From Planctomycetota bacterium (GTDB lineage: Bacteria > Planctomycetota > Planctomycetia > Gemmatales > Gemmataceae): a stretch of DNA of 64,000 nucleotides. Below, one piece after another: positions 61,937 through 64,000 of this stretch. The DNA is taken from assembly GCA_009920765.1 (NCBI GenBank), contig RFZJ01000001.1, positions 62,001 to 126,000 on the forward strand. The letters are read 5' to 3'. The first letter of the stretch is position 1. Every line of letters begins with the position of its first letter. The position numbers were made by a program, and so were the translations under genes. The notes below the pieces were generated by a model, which made no database searches, was not told the DNA's origin, and saw only the letters and a program-made list of their open reading frames with translations.

Positions 61937-62264
61937 GGTTTGATTTATTCTCCTTAAAAACAGCCCGGGAAAGAAAATACCTCTAGGTATATTACACAGA
62001 AAAGATTAGCATCTCGAAAGATGGATCTCTATTGAAATTATAGGCTGCGGTTCAGGAGAACTAAATCAAGGTTTATATTTCAGAAAGTTAAATTGCATGA
62101 TTTTGAGAAAACTCTGAAAATCTTGCACTATAAATGATCAAGGAGCCATCAAAGTTTCCGTATTGGCCAAGCTGGACTATCCCAGTCTTGTCGGAAACAT
62201 AGAATAGAATCGTCGGGCAATTTGTTTGCCTGCTTCTAGTTTTTGTGCCATTGGAGTGGTGCTT
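61937..62264. other. 328-bp divergent region between hflX and aceE
   Basis: AT-rich sequence with divergent promoters expected. A possible -10 TATAAA is at 62129-62134, but no -35 with good spacing is seen. A structured stretch at 62154-62198 (listed separately) lies about 67 bp before the aceE start. Confidence 0.45.
62154..62198 (+). promoter_or_regulatory. Predicted stem-loop in the aceE leader
   Basis: A 7-bp outer stem GTTTCCG / CGGAAAC encloses 31 nt that hold an inner CTGG / CCAG pairing. No U run follows, so it is not a typical terminator. It lies in the presumed 5' untranslated region of aceE. I recognise no riboswitch class. Confidence 0.35.
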
Positions 62265-64000
62265 ATGGATAATGGCAACGGTGGTGTGAATGGGTCATCC
62301 TCCGCTATTATGGAACCCACATCGGTTCCAAATGATGTTGACATGGTGGAAACCCGCGAGTGGCTCGATTCTCTTTCTTCGGTTTTACAAACCAGTGGTA
62401 TCGATCGAGCGGAATATCTTCTTACCCAATTACGCCTAAAAGCTCATAGTGCTGGCGTAAATATCCCCTTCACTGCTAATACCCCCTACATCAATACAAT
62501 TCCACCGGGCAAACAACCCGCCTACCCAGGCGACCGCGAAATCGAACGCAAAATCAAAAGCTTGATCCGCTGGAACGCCATGGCCATGGTTGTTCATGCC
62601 AACGAATTAGATGGCACCTTGGGTGGCCATATTTCAACTTTTGCCTCCAGTGCAACTCTTTATGAGGTGGCTTTCAACCATTTCTTCCGTGGTCCAGAGA
62701 CTCCAGGCGGAGGCGATTTGGTTTATTTCCAAGGTCATGCTTCACCTGGTATTTATTCCAGGGCTTTCTTGGAAGGCAGACTCAACGAACAAAACCTTAA
62801 AAATTTCCGTAGAGAACTTGAACCAGGCGGTGGGTTATCTTCTTACCCCCACCCTTGGCTTATGCCTGATTTCTGGCAATTCCCCACGGTTTCAATGGGC
62901 CTTGGACCCATTATGTCCATTTATCAAGCCAAGTTTAACCGTTACCTTCAAGATCGTAAAATCGTTCAACCCTCGGACCGAAAAGTCTGGTGCTTTTTAG
63001 GGGATGGCGAATGCGATGAACCCGAAACTCTTGGAGCGATTAATCTTGCTTCAAGAGAACACCTCGACAACCTCATTTTTGTCATCAATTGCAACCTTCA
63101 AAGGCTAGATGGCCCTGTACGAGGTAATGGCAAAATCATTCAAGAACTAGAGGCCGCTTTTAAAGGTGCGGGCTGGAATGTTATTAAAGTTATTTGGGGC
63201 AGCGAATGGGATCCTATTATTGCCAGAGATCGCACGGGCATTCTTTTACACCGCATGAATGAAACCGTTGATGGTGAATATCAAAAATATGCTGTCGAAG
63301 ATGGGGCCTATTTAAGGCAGCATTTCTTTGGGAAGTACCCCGAACTTCTCAAGCTTGTTGAAGATTATTCTGATGAACAACTAACCAAGCTTCGTCGAGG
63401 TGGGCACGACCCATTAAAAGTTTATGCTGCTTACAAGGCCGCAACCGAAACCAAGGGAGTCCCCACGGTTGTTCTTGTAAAAACGGTCAAGGGTTATGGC
63501 TTGGGTGAAGCGGGTGAAGGCATGAATATCACCCATGGGCAGAAAAAGCTAAAAGCTAAGCATCTTCTCGATTTCAGAACCCGCTTTAATTTGCCTTTTT
63601 CAGATGAAGATGTCAGCAAGGCACGATTCTTCCTGCCCGACCAAAACAGCCCCGAAATCAAATATCTGCATGAGCGCAGAAAAGCTTTGGGTGGATACCT
63701 GCCTGTTCGGACTTCCAAGGCCCCTGATCTAAAAACTCCGGGTCAGGAATTCGTCAATCGTTACGTTTCTGGAAGTGGTGATAAATCACCTTCTACCACC
63801 GGCGTTTTTGTAGACATGCTTGGCCAGTTTCTTAAAGATAAAGAAATCGGGGCACGCGTTGTACCCATTATTCCTGACGAAGGCCGCACCTTTGGCATGG
63901 ACCCTTTCTTTACCACTTTCAAAATCTATTCCCATGTCGGGCAACTCTACGAACCCGTCGATGCGAAAATGGCAGTCACTTATCGTGAAGCCGTTGATGG
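62265..64000 (+). CDS. aceE: Pyruvate dehydrogenase E1 component, homodimeric AceE type, 3' end beyond the window
   Basis: AceE decarboxylates pyruvate with thiamine diphosphate and acetylates the E2 lipoyl groups. The frame is open to the right edge, so 578 of about 890 residues are present. It starts MDNGNGGVNGSSSAIMEPTS, a low-complexity tail, then VETREWLDSLSSVLQTSGIDRAEYLLTQL. AceE blocks are RWNAMAMVVHANELDGTLGGHISTFASSATLYEVAFNHFFRG, FQGHASPGIYSRAFLEGRL, the thiamine site VWCFLGDGECDEPETLGAINLASREHLDNLIFVINCNLQRLDGPVRGNGKIIQELE, and VVPIIPDEGRTFGMDPFF. A GGAG element precedes ATG 62265. E2 and E3 genes may follow beyond the window. Confidence 0.95.
   Translation, partial: MDNGNGGVNGSSSAIMEPTSVPNDVDMVETREWLDSLSSVLQTSGIDRAEYLLTQLRLKAHSAGVNIPFTANTPYINTIPPGKQPAYPGDREIERKIKSLIRWNAMAMVVHANELDGTLGGHISTFASSATLYEVAFNHFFRGPETPGGGDLVYFQGHASPGIYSRAFLEGRLNEQNLKNFRRELEPGGGLSSYPHPWLMPDFWQFPTVSMGLGPIMSIYQAKFNRYLQDRKIVQPSDRKVWCFLGDGECDEPETLGAINLASREHLDNLIFVINCNLQRLDGPVRGNGKIIQELEAAFKGAGWNVIKVIWGSEWDPIIARDRTGILLHRMNETVDGEYQKYAVEDGAYLRQHFFGKYPELLKLVEDYSDEQLTKLRRGGHDPLKVYAAYKAATETKGVPTVVLVKTVKGYGLGEAGEGMNITHGQKKLKAKHLLDFRTRFNLPFSDEDVSKARFFLPDQNSPEIKYLHERRKALGGYLPVRTSKAPDLKTPGQEFVNRYVSGSGDKSPSTTGVFVDMLGQFLKDKEIGARVVPIIPDEGRTFGMDPFFTTFKIYSHVGQLYEPVDAKMAVTYREAVD

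Noticed and set aside
1-64000. tRNA, rRNA, CRISPR arrays, transposases, phage or attachment sites
   Set aside because: I looked through the intergenic gaps and found no cloverleaf, repeat-spacer pattern, terminal inverted repeat pair or mobile-element gene.

Overview
The window reads as chromosomal DNA of a member of the Planctomycetes (PVC superphylum). The evidence is a set of families largely typical of that phylum: a DUF1501 protein, a DUF1549/DUF1553 protein with a CARCH motif, a 998-residue PVC-type secreted haem-binding protein ending in a CATCH domain, a Cys/Tyr-rich protein with a TIGR03000-like domain, a PKD-domain membrane protein, and a bacterial copy of archaeal-type tetrahydromethanopterin (H4MPT) genes. 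By eye the base composition is moderate to AT-leaning. I saw no rRNA, tRNA, CRISPR array, insertion sequence or phage gene.

Layout. (1) 1-11715, minus strand: a long colinear housekeeping block. In transcription order it holds fabZ, trmB, a broken ExeA-like ATPase, a degenerate CpsD-like protein, the bL25 gene, pth, rpsF, ssb, rplI, dnaB, ispF, cysS and ruvC-ruvA-ruvB, with ruvB running off the left edge. (2) 11855-19808: a PanE-like reductase, a PKD protein, a DUF971 + Mrp-type ATPase pair, an isocitrate-lyase-superfamily enzyme facing a glycerate 2-kinase, and a DUF1501 protein. (3) 19972-31597: a possible GH3-like protein overlapping a DinG-type helicase, a small Cys protein, SppA, a DUF11-repeat secreted protein, a Nif3 protein and the large haem protein. 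(4) 31656-36909: the C1/pterin cluster, with a COG2232-like ATP-grasp enzyme, mch, a RimK-like ATP-grasp ligase, a CitG-family protein, a PTPS-family pterin enzyme and a convergent HisA-like (COG1411-type) protein. (5) 36914-45797: an RluD-type pseudouridine synthase, CtpA, the TIGR03000-like protein with a good sigma-70 promoter, a Nudix-metallo-beta-lactamase fusion, a lone receiver domain, a YycJ-like hydrolase, three small proteins (two exported) and the primary sigma factor. (6) 45949-64000: DUF1549/1553 + PfkB kinase, a haem-binding histidine kinase, mutM, trpB-trpA-TrmB-like, topA, a large SurA/PpiD-like membrane-anchored protein, hflX, and the start of aceE running off the right edge.

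The most interesting part is region 4. Mch is the cyclohydrolase of the H4MPT-linked formaldehyde oxidation route shared by methanogens, methylotrophs and planctomycetes. It sits among five genes whose families fit cofactor synthesis: two ATP-grasp ligases, an ATP-dependent phosphoribosyl-transfer family, a pterin-forming enzyme and a HisA-like barrel that keeps both catalytic aspartates. The other genes of the pathway (fae, mtd, fhc) are not in the window. Second in interest are two adjacent P-loop proteins (8606-10439) that both lack a Walker A motif, one by sequence decay and one by an apparent internal deletion with frameshift, and a TrmB-like paralogue with a changed catalytic region downstream of trpBA.

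All assignments were made by reading translated sequence and recalling family motifs; no database search was run. Residue positions are approximate unless tied to a named residue.
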